From Sediminibacterium sp. TEGAF015 (GTDB lineage: Bacteria; Bacteroidota; Bacteroidia; Chitinophagales; Chitinophagaceae), in the NCBI RefSeq assembly GCF_025997995.1, contig NZ_AP026683.1:310501-374500 (forward strand): a stretch of DNA of 64,000 nt, given 5' to 3'. Of the stretch, positions 17,652 through 28,772 are shown piece after piece. A model generated the notes under the pieces. It was given only the letters and a program-made list of their open reading frames with translations. It had not been told where the DNA came from and did not search any database. The translations under genes were made by a program, and so were the position numbers. Numbering within the stretch: position 1 is the stretch's first letter; each line of letters starts with the position of its first letter.

Positions 17652-18647
17652 ATGGGCATAACAATTCTTGCTATTGAATCTTCTTGTGATGAAACTGCTG
17701 CTTCGGTATGCAAAGACGGAATCATTTTAAGTAATGTAATTGCTTCTCAGTCTGTTCATGAGCAATATGGCGGTGTAGTTCCGGAATTAGCCAGCAGGGC
17801 GCATATGCAAAATATTGTGCCTGTTGTTGATCAGGCTTTATTGCAGGCGGGAGTAAAACTGACGGATCTCAGTGCCGTAGCTTTTACACAGGCCCCCGGA
17901 CTAATCGGAAGTTTATTGGTAGGAACGCAATTTGCCAAATCACTTTCTCTTTCCCTGCAAATTCCCCTGATTGCTGTACACCATATGCAGGCCCACGTTC
18001 TGGCAAATTTAATACCCGAACAAAGGCCCGGGTTTCCTTTTTTGTGTTTAACTGTAAGCGGCGGCCATACACAGATTGTATTGGCAACATCTGCATATGA
18101 TCTCGAGGTAATAGGAGAGACCATTGATGATGCAGCGGGAGAAGCTTTTGATAAAACTGCGAAGTTGCTTGGGTTACCTTATCCTGGCGGACCACTAATA
18201 GATAGGTATGCTCAATTAGGAGACCCTTTAAAGTTCAAGTTTGCTGAACCTCAAATTCCAGAACTAAATTTTTCTTTCAGTGGGTTAAAAACATCTGTTC
18301 TTTACTTTTTACAAAAGCAGGAGCCAGGTTTCATAGAAGCCAATCTAAACGATTTGTGTGCGTCTGTTCAACATACCATCGTTCAGATTCTGTTAAAGAA
18401 ACTGTCAAAAGCCGTACAGCAAACACAGGTAAAACAGGTTTGTATCGCTGGTGGTGTCAGCGCAAATAGTGGATTGAGAAGTGGGCTTATTGAAATGGGG
18501 CAGAAGAGAGGATGGAAAACCTTTATTCCTGATTTTAGCTATTGTACTGATAACGCTGCCATGATTGCCATAACCGCCTATCATAAATATCAAAAAGGGG
18601 AATTTGCCAGTCTCTCTGTGAATCCTTCTGCAAGAGCAGAATGGTAG
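17652..18647 (+). CDS. tsaD: tRNA N6-threonylcarbamoyladenosine synthase, catalytic subunit
   Basis: 331 residues. TsaD transfers the threonylcarbamoyl group to A37 of ANN-decoding tRNAs with TsaB and TsaE. The ASKHA fold is evident: AIESSCDETAAS at the start, the metal-binding H111-x3-H115 in HHMQAHVLA, VSGGHTQIVL, and the third metal ligand D300 in YCTDNAAMIA. The length is normal for the bacterial protein. It follows the MacB-like permease by 12 bp and converges on the phosphoethanolamine transferase gene with a 3-bp gap. Confidence 0.97.
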   Translation: MGITILAIESSCDETAASVCKDGIILSNVIASQSVHEQYGGVVPELASRAHMQNIVPVVDQALLQAGVKLTDLSAVAFTQAPGLIGSLLVGTQFAKSLSLSLQIPLIAVHHMQAHVLANLIPEQRPGFPFLCLTVSGGHTQIVLATSAYDLEVIGETIDDAAGEAFDKTAKLLGLPYPGGPLIDRYAQLGDPLKFKFAEPQIPELNFSFSGLKTSVLYFLQKQEPGFIEANLNDLCASVQHTIVQILLKKLSKAVQQTQVKQVCIAGGVSANSGLRSGLIEMGQKRGWKTFIPDFSYCTDNAAMIAITAYHKYQKGEFASLSVNPSARAEW

Positions 18648-18650
18648 AAA

Positions 18651-20291
18651 TTATTGTAGTGAATCAGAAGAAAAAATTTTGAAATCTCCGCCCAAAATGA
18701 ATCTGGGCCTTTCTGTGTAACTGCTACTGGCAAAACTTTGGGAACTGTCTAATCCAGAGAAATGTATTCCACTCAGCTGATTCAATGTATAAAATACATT
18801 AGTGCTGGATCCTTTCTTCTCACGGTTTTTGATGAGCCAATCAATAGTTGTGGGAGAGTGTTTTTTAAGATGTGGAGAATACCATATAAACATGGGAACT
18901 GGAGCGATATATCGGGAAGGTATGGGAGCAGCATGTTGTGAAAGATTTCTTGCATCGTCAAACAAATCTTCACCATGATCAGAAACATATAAAAGTGCAG
19001 AAGTTTTGTTTCTGGATTGCAAAATTTGAATCATACTGTCTAACACATAATCCGTATACAAGACGGTATTATCATAGGTATTTATTATGACGTCTTTTTG
19101 GGTATAATCATTAGCAGCTGTTCTGAAAGCTTTATTGGAAGGTTTAAAAATATCATATCCTATGGGATATCTTTTTGAGTAGTCGTAATGACTTCCTTGC
19201 AATTTTACAATGATGAGTTTTTTGGAATCTTTTCTAGATAAAATTTCTTTAATGGGTTGCAATAGCTCAATGTCGTCATTAATATTTTTGATGTTTTTAC
19301 CATCTGCCAAAAAATGAAATTGTTCATCTGCTTCCGCAGCATGAATAGAAATATGTCCAAAATCGGTTTGATTGCTTACCCAGTAAGTGCTAAATCCCGC
19401 TTCCTTAAATGCACTAATGATACTTTTTTGCTTTATATGGTCCATGAATTTTTCAGGGGCTACACCTGTTAAAAGGATAGGGACTGCAAATTCTGTGAGA
19501 TAACCATCTGTATGAATATTATTAAACGGAATCAAATTTTCTTGCTTGTTGATTCTGGGAGTGGTATTTCTTTTGTAGCCAAATAGATTCCAATGGTCTC
19601 TTCTGTCGCTTTCTCCTATAACCAAAATGTATACTTGCTCTTCATTCGATATGCCAGTTTGTTTTGAATGGAATGTATACTTTGACCTTTCGTCAGCTGC
19701 TCCATACATAACCTGGTACTGCTTATATACAACACCCACCGAATAAAGAAAGGAAGTTGGAAAAGTGGTATACAATCGGGCTCTTAATTTTTGGAAATAG
19801 CCGTAAGCTGCATTGTCGAAAATGGGCAGAAAAAGAACAATAATTAAAGAGGTCGAACTAAGGATCGTTGCCTTTTTTGGAGCAATCTGCTTTGGAAGTC
19901 TTTGTCTACAAAAAAAATAGAGGGAAAGATAGGCTGTTGCCATAAGCAAAAAAGGCAATATAAACCCAGCAGCCAATTCCATGAATTCATCTTTGTTGGT
20001 GTTGATAGCAACGATGATGATGCCATCGTTGATAGGCATTTTATAAAAGTAAATGCAGGCAATATTAATGGTTCCTAAAAGGAAAACAGGCAACAATAAC
20101 CAGGCGTATTTTTGTATATGATTTTTTAATATATAAATGGGTAGAAGAAAAAGACAGAATGTACAAAGCATATTCAAGAGCATTGTATTCCATTCTTCAT
20201 TCAATATTCTGAAATAAATACCTGGGGCTGCAATGAGCAATATTAAGAGCAATAGGTATAAAAATGAATCTTTCTTTTTGCCCAATGACAT
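18651..20291 (-). CDS. Phosphoethanolamine transferase (EptA/CptA-like sulfatase fold)
   Basis: 546 residues from the ATG at 20291 (MSLGKKKDSF); a TTG seven codons upstream is less likely. About five N-terminal membrane helices (up to residue 165) precede a periplasmic alkaline-phosphatase-fold domain. Motifs are VIGESDRRDHWNLFGYKR, with Ser in the nucleophile position, HGEDLFDD near the C-terminal metal site, and QGSHYDYSKRYP. Such enzymes move phosphoethanolamine from phosphatidylethanolamine onto lipid A or core sugars, often altering resistance to cationic peptides. The acceptor cannot be read from sequence. Confidence 0.85.
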   Translation of the reverse strand: MSLGKKKDSFLYLLLLILLIAAPGIYFRILNEEWNTMLLNMLCTFCLFLLPIYILKNHIQKYAWLLLPVFLLGTINIACIYFYKMPINDGIIIVAINTNKDEFMELAAGFILPFLLMATAYLSLYFFCRQRLPKQIAPKKATILSSTSLIIVLFLPIFDNAAYGYFQKLRARLYTTFPTSFLYSVGVVYKQYQVMYGAADERSKYTFHSKQTGISNEEQVYILVIGESDRRDHWNLFGYKRNTTPRINKQENLIPFNNIHTDGYLTEFAVPILLTGVAPEKFMDHIKQKSIISAFKEAGFSTYWVSNQTDFGHISIHAAEADEQFHFLADGKNIKNINDDIELLQPIKEILSRKDSKKLIIVKLQGSHYDYSKRYPIGYDIFKPSNKAFRTAANDYTQKDVIINTYDNTVLYTDYVLDSMIQILQSRNKTSALLYVSDHGEDLFDDARNLSQHAAPIPSRYIAPVPMFIWYSPHLKKHSPTTIDWLIKNREKKGSSTNVFYTLNQLSGIHFSGLDSSQSFASSSYTERPRFILGGDFKIFSSDSLQ

Positions 20292-20474
20292 ACTTAATTT
20301 ATTGAATTTCAATGTACAAAATAAAATGAATATAAAGTTAAATTTATATATAAAAGGATGTACCCTTACCTTGAATCGACTAAAATGATTGTAAAGAAAG
20401 TATCCTCATAGTGTTAATTGGCTAGGTTTCTTTATTGAATTCTTATTCATTTCCTAATTCCGCTGTTAAAAGCG

Positions 20475-22130
<1,656 letters not shown>

Positions 22131-22172
22131 ATAATTTTTCTTCAGTAACTTACCATTTCAAATTGGTAAGGA

Positions 22173-24725
22173 ATGAAAAAAATTACGATTGTATTTCTGT
22201 TGACACTATTTGTTGGCTCTGCATTTGCGCAAGACCTGTCGTATTATTTACCCAAAAATGTACAATACAACAAGTCTATCCCAACACCTGCCAGTATTGT
22301 TGGTCATGAAGTAGGTGAATGGCATGTTACACATGACCGACTAGTGCAGTATGTAAAAGCAGTTGATCAGGCTTCTGATAGAATAATTTTGAAACCACTT
22401 GGTTTAACCAACGAGGGCAGACAACAATTAGCACTGATTATTACATCAGCAGAGAATCACCAAAAACTTGAGCAGATTCGTCAGCAACACCTGGCACTTA
22501 CCAATCCTGATCAGTCTTCCAGTTTGAATACAGGTGAAATGCCTGTGGTTGTCTGGATGGGATACAGCATTCATGGAAATGAAAGCAGTGGGGCAAATGC
22601 AGCACTTTTGGCTACTTACTATCTGGCAGCAGCACAAGGGGCAGATATAGATGCTTTGTTAAAAAATACAGTGATCATTCTGGATCCTTCTTTTAATCCT
22701 GATGGATTAAATCGTTTTGCTAACTGGGTAAATATGCATAAGAGTTTTACACCAGTAAGCGATCCCAATGCAAGAGAATTCAATGAAGTTTGGCCTGGCG
22801 GAAGATTTAACCACTATTGGTTCGATTTAAATCGCGATTGGTTACCAGCACAACACAAAGAGAGTAGAAACCGCTTGTCTTTATACCATGACTGGAAACC
22901 CAATATATTAACTGACCACCATGAAATGGGAAGCAACTCAACTTTCTTTTTTCAGCCAGGTGTGCCATCCAGGGTTAACCCTAATACACCTGCAAAAAAT
23001 CAGGAATTAACGGCAGCCATTGGTAATTATCATGCAAAGTTTTTAGACAGTATCGGTTCCCTTTATTTTACCAAAGAGGGATACGATGACTTTTATTATG
23101 GTAAAGGGTCAACATACCCGGATATTAATGGAGCAGTTGGTATTTTATTTGAACAGGCTAGCAGCAGAGGGCACCTACAGGAAACGGAAAATGGTTTATT
23201 GAGCTTCCCTTTTACTATTAGGAATCAATTCACCACTACACTATCTACACTGGCTGCTGCCAACGGATTAAGAAAACAAATGCTGGACTATCAGCGTTCA
23301 TTTTTTAAAGAAGTAATAAAAGAGGCAGAAGCATATCCCGTAAAAGCCTTTGTTTTTGGAGACGCTCAAGACAAAGCCAAGACGCAAATATTTGTAGAAA
23401 TGTTGTTAAGACATCAGGTTGACATTTATCCGGTGAAAACAGAAATTAATGCAGATGGAAAAATTTTCAAGCCAGGTACTTCCTTCCTGATACCAACAGC
23501 GCAAAAACAATTTAAGATCATCAAAACAGTTTTTGAGAAAACATTTAATTATAAGGATAGTCTGTTCTATGATGTTACTGCGTGGACAATGCCTTTGGCC
23601 TTTGGATTGCCTTATGCTGAAGTCAAAAACAGTATTTCGGTTAATTCTCCAAAGCTCACCCAACCTGAAACATTGAGTGCAGCAGTTATCGGCGGTTCCA
23701 ATCCCTATGCCTATGCTATTAAATGGAATGAATATTATTCTCCCAAAGTGCTTTATAAATTGCTGGATAAGGGGATTAAAGCGAAAGTGGCATCCAAGCA
23801 ATTTAAAATGATGGTTGCTGGGAAAGAAGAATTCTTTGATTACGGTACAATCATCATTCCATTGAGTTTACAGCAGATGGGAGCATCCACAGTGTCAGCC
23901 ATTATTACAGAAGCAATTGCTCAGAATGGCGTGGATGCATACGCTTTGGCTAGTGGATTTTCTGCTGATGGTATCGATTTGGGTAGCAATAGTTTTATTC
24001 ATCTGAAAAAGCCATCTGTGATGATGTTCGGAGGTAATGGAACAAGCGCTACAGATGTAGGGGAAATATGGCACTTGATGGATACCCGTTTTAATGTTCC
24101 GGTAAGCATTGTAGACGTAGATCGTTTTGGATCTATTAATACTGACAGATACAATGTAATGATAATGGCTTCTGGTAGTTATAATAACCTAAATAAAAGC
24201 GCTCAGGATAAATTAAGAGATTGGATTAGTGCCGGAGGCACTTTGATTGCAACAGAAGACGCTACCAAATGGCTTTCAACCAATGGGTTTACGAAAGTGA
24301 TTTTTAAATCCGGTGACGATAAAAAAGATTCAACCCAGCAATTGCCCTATTATTTGCGTTCAGATGAAACCAGGGCAAAAGATATGGCCGGGTCTTTATT
24401 TGAAGCAAAAGTAGACTTGACACATCCTTTGGGTTTTGGGTATAACAATCCTTCTGTAACCATATTTAAATCGAACACTTTATTCATGGATAAAAACAAT
24501 GGGGCGTACGACTCACCCGTGATGTATACGGAACAGCCCTTGCAAAGTGGTTATTTATACAGAGGGTATAAAAATGTAGTAAAAAATACGGCAGCAGTGA
24601 ATGTTGATAATCTGGGTCGCGGCAGAATTGTTTCTATGGTAGACAATTTGAATTTCCGGGCATTTTGGTTAGGCACTTCTAAAATGTTTATGAATGCAGT
24701 CTATTTTGGTACATTAATTCGATAG
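22173..24725 (+). CDS. M14 family zinc carboxypeptidase, secreted
   Basis: 850 residues with a signal peptide (1-19, ending SAFAQ). The M14 catalytic domain covers roughly 30-380: zinc ligands H134 and E137 in HGNESSGAN, substrate-binding N220-R221 in DLNRDW, a His pair H249/H250 in LTDHHEMG, and probable catalytic E327 in ILFEQASSRG. The C-terminal half (about 400-850) includes a class I amidotransferase-like module around PSVMMFGGNGTSATDVGEIWH. It probably digests peptides in the periplasm or outside. A short inverted repeat (22149-22155/22164-22170) sits just before the start. The L,D-transpeptidase gene follows after 4 bp. Confidence 0.9.
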   Translation: MKKITIVFLLTLFVGSAFAQDLSYYLPKNVQYNKSIPTPASIVGHEVGEWHVTHDRLVQYVKAVDQASDRIILKPLGLTNEGRQQLALIITSAENHQKLEQIRQQHLALTNPDQSSSLNTGEMPVVVWMGYSIHGNESSGANAALLATYYLAAAQGADIDALLKNTVIILDPSFNPDGLNRFANWVNMHKSFTPVSDPNAREFNEVWPGGRFNHYWFDLNRDWLPAQHKESRNRLSLYHDWKPNILTDHHEMGSNSTFFFQPGVPSRVNPNTPAKNQELTAAIGNYHAKFLDSIGSLYFTKEGYDDFYYGKGSTYPDINGAVGILFEQASSRGHLQETENGLLSFPFTIRNQFTTTLSTLAAANGLRKQMLDYQRSFFKEVIKEAEAYPVKAFVFGDAQDKAKTQIFVEMLLRHQVDIYPVKTEINADGKIFKPGTSFLIPTAQKQFKIIKTVFEKTFNYKDSLFYDVTAWTMPLAFGLPYAEVKNSISVNSPKLTQPETLSAAVIGGSNPYAYAIKWNEYYSPKVLYKLLDKGIKAKVASKQFKMMVAGKEEFFDYGTIIIPLSLQQMGASTVSAIITEAIAQNGVDAYALASGFSADGIDLGSNSFIHLKKPSVMMFGGNGTSATDVGEIWHLMDTRFNVPVSIVDVDRFGSINTDRYNVMIMASGSYNNLNKSAQDKLRDWISAGGTLIATEDATKWLSTNGFTKVIFKSGDDKKDSTQQLPYYLRSDETRAKDMAGSLFEAKVDLTHPLGFGYNNPSVTIFKSNTLFMDKNNGAYDSPVMYTEQPLQSGYLYRGYKNVVKNTAAVNVDNLGRGRIVSMVDNLNFRAFWLGTSKMFMNAVYFGTLIR

Positions 24726-24729
24726 TTGT

Positions 24730-25482
24730 ATGAAACAGTGCTTTGTTGCCATATTGGTTTTATCTGTTTTTACCTGGAATTATGCACTCGCACAGGATGC
24801 TAAAGGATTAACAAAAAAGGAACAACAGGTATTTAACAAAAGAGAGAAATCATTGATTCAACAGTTCCGGGAAGCCAATCTTAGCTGGCCCGTCCAACAA
24901 CTTTACCTCCGTAGTTTCAAACAAGATGGCGTATTGGAATTGTGGGTAAAAAATAGTTTGGGCGAGCCATTTGTACTTTTCAAAACCTACAATATCTGTG
25001 CTTTATCCGGAAAATTAGGCCCCAAGCGTCGCGAAGGGGATAAGCAGGTGCCTGAAGGAATTTATTATATTAACGAGTTTAATCCCAATAGTGATTACCA
25101 TTTTTCGCTGGGGCTTAATTACCCCAATCAAAGTGATTTGGTTTTTGCAGACAGTAAGTCGCCGGGGGGTGAAATTTATATTCATGGTCAGTGTGCAACT
25201 GTTGGGTGCATCCCCATTTTAAATAGTCCAATTGAAGAGTTATACGTGTTGGCAAGTATCGTAAGAAAGCAAGGACAGGACATTATACCAGTTCATATAT
25301 TCCCTATTCGGTTCAATAATCAACAGTCTGCTCAGGCAATCCAGATGCTGGTTGGGTCTAACCCCGACTATATGCGATTTGCCAGTCAACTCAAGGAAAT
25401 CTATGATTACTTTGAACAATACAAACAATTGCCCATCATAGGTATTACTCAGGAGGGTGCTTATAAAATACTTTCCAGATAA
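24730..25482 (+). CDS. L,D-transpeptidase (YafK-like)
   Basis: 250 residues with a signal peptide (about 1-21, ALAQD). The catalytic YkuD domain is in the middle, with H152 and nucleophile C160 in HGQCATVGCIPI and the upstream KRREGDKQVPEGIYYI. The short loop between His and Cys resembles YafK/DpaA-type enzymes, some of which cut rather than form bonds to murein. It acts in the periplasm on peptidoglycan or linked proteins. It follows the M14 peptidase gene by 4 bp, so they are probably co-transcribed. Confidence 0.88.
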   Translation: MKQCFVAILVLSVFTWNYALAQDAKGLTKKEQQVFNKREKSLIQQFREANLSWPVQQLYLRSFKQDGVLELWVKNSLGEPFVLFKTYNICALSGKLGPKRREGDKQVPEGIYYINEFNPNSDYHFSLGLNYPNQSDLVFADSKSPGGEIYIHGQCATVGCIPILNSPIEELYVLASIVRKQGQDIIPVHIFPIRFNNQQSAQAIQMLVGSNPDYMRFASQLKEIYDYFEQYKQLPIIGITQEGAYKILSR

Positions 25483-25579
25483 GCTGTGTATTGCATTATT
25501 TAGTATTTTGTGACGAATTATTGCAATCCCGATAGCCGCTGAAGACCTTTAGGTTTAATTATACAATTGTTGTAACAGA

Positions 25580-27421
25580 ATGAAGCGAGCTAAGCTTTCC
25601 TTTTCAAATATCATTTTAATTACTGCTTGTTTAGTTGTAGTCGTATCCATTCTATTCTTAAATGTGATTAATACTAGAAATATTATCACGTTAAAAAATT
25701 CAATTGACACACTTAGTATTGAAAATAAGAACATTAGTATTGTAAGAAATACTAGTGATGAATTGATCCAATTAGAACTGGTATTCACAAAATATTTGCA
25801 AACAAGGGATACTGCATTAAGCAATCTTTCCGAGAATTTAGTAGAGAAGGCACTTCACAATCTAAAAATTTTGAAAATGGAAAGTGATAGTGGAAGAGCT
25901 GCTCAAATTACGCAGCAGTTGAATAAGGAATGGTCCTTGCCTAAAATAATAGCGGATTTTGAAAAATTATCTTATCAATTAAAATCCAACCAACTAAAAA
26001 ATTCAGAGAAGCATCAAACCGATTCTATAAGCAATATTTTAAGTGCCTATAATCAACAATTTAAAAAAGTCTTGTTTAAAGAGGACGCTTTCCGAGAAAA
26101 TTTAAACCAAACCATTTTCAAAAATGCAGTTACAGGAACCAGTGTAATACAAAAATTTTTCTGGATTTCTTTACTAGTCATTTTATTTATTGTGGGGGTA
26201 TTAGTATACAATATTTACAAAATGGTTAATTACGAAAATGAAATACTAGAAGCCCGGGAAAAAGCAGTTAAGCTGGCACAATTAAAGAGTCGTTTTCTGA
26301 GTAATATGAGCCATGAAATTAGATCGCCCCTTACTGCCATTATGGGATTTACTGAAATCATTGATAAAATGGAGATGGATGCAGAAAAAAAGAATTTTCT
26401 ACATGCGATTAAAACATCTTCAGAACATTTGTTATCGACTGTTAATGATGTGCTTGATTTTTCAAAATTGGATGCTGGGAAGCTGAAGTTGGAACTACAG
26501 CCGTTCTTAATTAAAGCAGCAATAGAAGAAGTAAGTTTTGCTTTATCCAGTACTAGCGCAGCAAAAAAAGGGATACGTGTTAATACCATTGTGAATTTGC
26601 CAGAAAGTCTGGTTGTAAAGGGAGATTTATTTCGACTTAAACAAATTTTATACAATCTGTTAAGCAATGCTATCAAATTTACAGAGAAAGGGGGAGTAAC
26701 CATAGATGCAGTCATTGTTAGTAAAACCAATGAGAAAGCTATCATCAGAATTGCAATTGCTGATACGGGTATAGGAATTCCTAATGATCAAATTAAAACC
26801 GTTTTTGAAGAATTCACCCAAGTCTCTAATAATACGGTTTCAAAAGACAGTCGAAGGTCAATCAAAGGAACAGGTTTAGGTTTGTCCATTTGCAAAATGT
26901 TAGTTGAATTGCAGGGGGGGACAATTGGCGTTGAAAGTAAATTGAATCAGGGTTCAGTATTTACATTCACCTTGCCCTTTGAGTTGGCCACAGATAAACT
27001 TGACACAGAAAAAGCAGAAAAGACAATGAGTACAATCTCTCCTGTGCTACAGGGTAAAAAAGTGCTGGTAATTGAAGACAATGATGTCAACATTATGTTG
27101 TTGACCATGTTGTTGAAAAAAGTAGGAATCCATTACGATATTGCAAAAGATGGAGAAATTGGACTACAAATGTTTAAAGATAATACGTATGATATTATCC
27201 TAACCGATATCAATGTTCCTAAATTAACGGGCGATGAAATTGCTATTTTTGTTAGACAATATCATGAAGATAAAAAACGGAATATGCCAATCATTGGTTT
27301 AACAGCAACTATTGTACAGGATGATTTGGATGATTACCTGGCTGCAGGAATCAATCAGATACTGGTAAAACCGTTTAAACAAGATGAATTGTATACAACA
27401 CTCGAAAAGTTCCTTTCCTAA
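25580..27421 (+). CDS. Hybrid sensor histidine kinase with receiver domain
   Basis: 613 residues. Two membrane helices (about 13-33 and 195-213) enclose a mostly helical periplasmic sensor of about 160 residues. Then come HisKA with phosphoacceptor H245 (SNMSHEIRSPLTAIMGF), HATPase_c with N, G1 and G2 boxes (LLSNAIKFTEKGGV, IADTGIGIPND, GTGLGLSICKML), and a C-terminal receiver with phosphoacceptor D543 (ILTDINVPKLTG). No response regulator is adjacent, so phosphate probably passes to an unlinked partner. It converges with aspartokinase with 1 bp between stops. Confidence 0.95.
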   Translation: MKRAKLSFSNIILITACLVVVVSILFLNVINTRNIITLKNSIDTLSIENKNISIVRNTSDELIQLELVFTKYLQTRDTALSNLSENLVEKALHNLKILKMESDSGRAAQITQQLNKEWSLPKIIADFEKLSYQLKSNQLKNSEKHQTDSISNILSAYNQQFKKVLFKEDAFRENLNQTIFKNAVTGTSVIQKFFWISLLVILFIVGVLVYNIYKMVNYENEILEAREKAVKLAQLKSRFLSNMSHEIRSPLTAIMGFTEIIDKMEMDAEKKNFLHAIKTSSEHLLSTVNDVLDFSKLDAGKLKLELQPFLIKAAIEEVSFALSSTSAAKKGIRVNTIVNLPESLVVKGDLFRLKQILYNLLSNAIKFTEKGGVTIDAVIVSKTNEKAIIRIAIADTGIGIPNDQIKTVFEEFTQVSNNTVSKDSRRSIKGTGLGLSICKMLVELQGGTIGVESKLNQGSVFTFTLPFELATDKLDTEKAEKTMSTISPVLQGKKVLVIEDNDVNIMLLTMLLKKVGIHYDIAKDGEIGLQMFKDNTYDIILTDINVPKLTGDEIAIFVRQYHEDKKRNMPIIGLTATIVQDDLDDYLAAGINQILVKPFKQDELYTTLEKFLS

Positions 27422-27422
27422 T

Positions 27423-28682
27423 TTACATCCTACAAATTGTTTGGATGGTTTCTCTTGTTTTTTGCTGAAGTAGAATAAACTGAGAGCTTAATAATTCCTG
27501 AATGATTTTCTCGTCATAATGCCTGATCGTAATAAGGCGTAATGATTTTTCTACCTGAACATCAAACATCTCACTGCATTTTTCGGCCAGTAATCCAATT
27601 TTTTCATTGTGGTCATCCAAACATAATTGGAGGCTGATTGCTCCGGTCTGAATGAGATTAGGTTTAACTTTTATTTCTCCGAAAATTTGATAAAGAGCGC
27701 TCATAGGTTCTTCGCCAATAAATGAAAAATCTTTTGTTTTCAAATGCATCAGTACTTGATGGTCTTTATTTACAATAATTGGAGGAAGGTTTTTTATATG
27801 CTTGTGATGAATAATGGTTCCTTCAAGTGATGGGTCTAAAAAACACTTTACAAGTAAAGGAATATTTTTATTTTGAAGTGGTTTAATGGTTTTGGGATGA
27901 ATTACTTGAGCGCCATAATAGGCCATTTCAATTACTTCATTAAAGTTTAACTCTTTTATCAACTGGGCTTCCTGATACGTTTTTGGATCTGCATTCATTA
28001 CACCTTCCACATCTTTCCAGATGGTTAATTCGGCTGCATTCAGGATATTGGCAAAAATAGCAGCAGTATAATCACTTCCCTCTCTTCCCAATGTGGTACT
28101 TTCATTGTCATCTGTTGCTCCAATAAATCCCTGTGTAATGGTTATATTTCCGGCGTATTCATTCACCGCAGCACTAATTCTGGGTGCCGAAAATTCAAAC
28201 TGAACACCTGCGTCTCTAAAGTTATTATCAGTTCTTAGCAGGTCTCTTACATCCAGCCATTGATTGTTTATTTTTTCTTCTTTTAAATAGTGGCTGATAA
28301 TGCAGGTGCTGAAAAGCTCTCCAGTGCAAACTATCTGATCATAATAGTAGTCAAAATTTCTGACTGGTTTATCGTGTAACAACCATTCTACTTCAGTAAA
28401 GAAATCATTCAGTTGCTGAATACATTCGTTGTATTGTAATACAAGTAAATACTTTGCAGTAGTCAGGTGCTGGTTTTTTACTGCAGTGAATAACTCAAGG
28501 GCTTCTTCTCTGTTCCCTTTGAAAAACGCGGAAGCTACTTTTTCAAGTCCGTTGGTAGTTTTTCCCATTGCTGAGATAATAATTACCAGTTTCTCCTTAT
28601 TGTAGGACTTGATGATTGAGCCTAAATTTTTTATTCTCTCAACACTGTTTACGCTGGCACCTCCGAATTTAAATATTTTCAT
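27423..28682 (-). CDS. lysC: Aspartate kinase, monofunctional
   Basis: 419 residues from the ATG at 28682 (MKIFKFGGASV); the frame extends 20 codons further up, but the KFGG motif normally sits at the very start. It phosphorylates aspartate at the entry to lysine, threonine and methionine synthesis. Motifs are IISAMGKTTNGLE, TLGREGSDYTAAIFA and WKDVEGVMNADPK. The C-terminal 120 residues form the regulatory ACT region, so feedback control by an amino acid is expected. A TATATTTG box is 34 nt upstream. It is divergent from fbp. Confidence 0.93.
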   Translation of the reverse strand: MKIFKFGGASVNSVERIKNLGSIIKSYNKEKLVIIISAMGKTTNGLEKVASAFFKGNREEALELFTAVKNQHLTTAKYLLVLQYNECIQQLNDFFTEVEWLLHDKPVRNFDYYYDQIVCTGELFSTCIISHYLKEEKINNQWLDVRDLLRTDNNFRDAGVQFEFSAPRISAAVNEYAGNITITQGFIGATDDNESTTLGREGSDYTAAIFANILNAAELTIWKDVEGVMNADPKTYQEAQLIKELNFNEVIEMAYYGAQVIHPKTIKPLQNKNIPLLVKCFLDPSLEGTIIHHKHIKNLPPIIVNKDHQVLMHLKTKDFSFIGEEPMSALYQIFGEIKVKPNLIQTGAISLQLCLDDHNEKIGLLAEKCSEMFDVQVEKSLRLITIRHYDEKIIQELLSSQFILLQQKTRETIQTICRM

Positions 28683-28716
28683 AGTTGTATACTTATGATA
28701 ATCTGTTCTGTTCATA

Positions 28717-28724
28717 CAAATATA
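28717..28724 (-). promoter_or_regulatory. Predicted aspartokinase promoter (TATATTTG)
   Basis: Exact -7 consensus on the minus strand, 34 nt upstream of the aspartokinase ATG at 28682, inside the 90-bp divergent gap to fbp. Confidence 0.4.
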
Positions 28725-28772
28725 CGTTCCGTACCCGCCCAATTATTATCTTTATATAAACGAAAGCGCTAT

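Noticed and set aside
22149..22170. Inverted repeat before the M14 peptidase start as a terminator or operator
   Set aside because: Seven-bp arms and no T run; too weak to call, so it is only mentioned in the gene entry.
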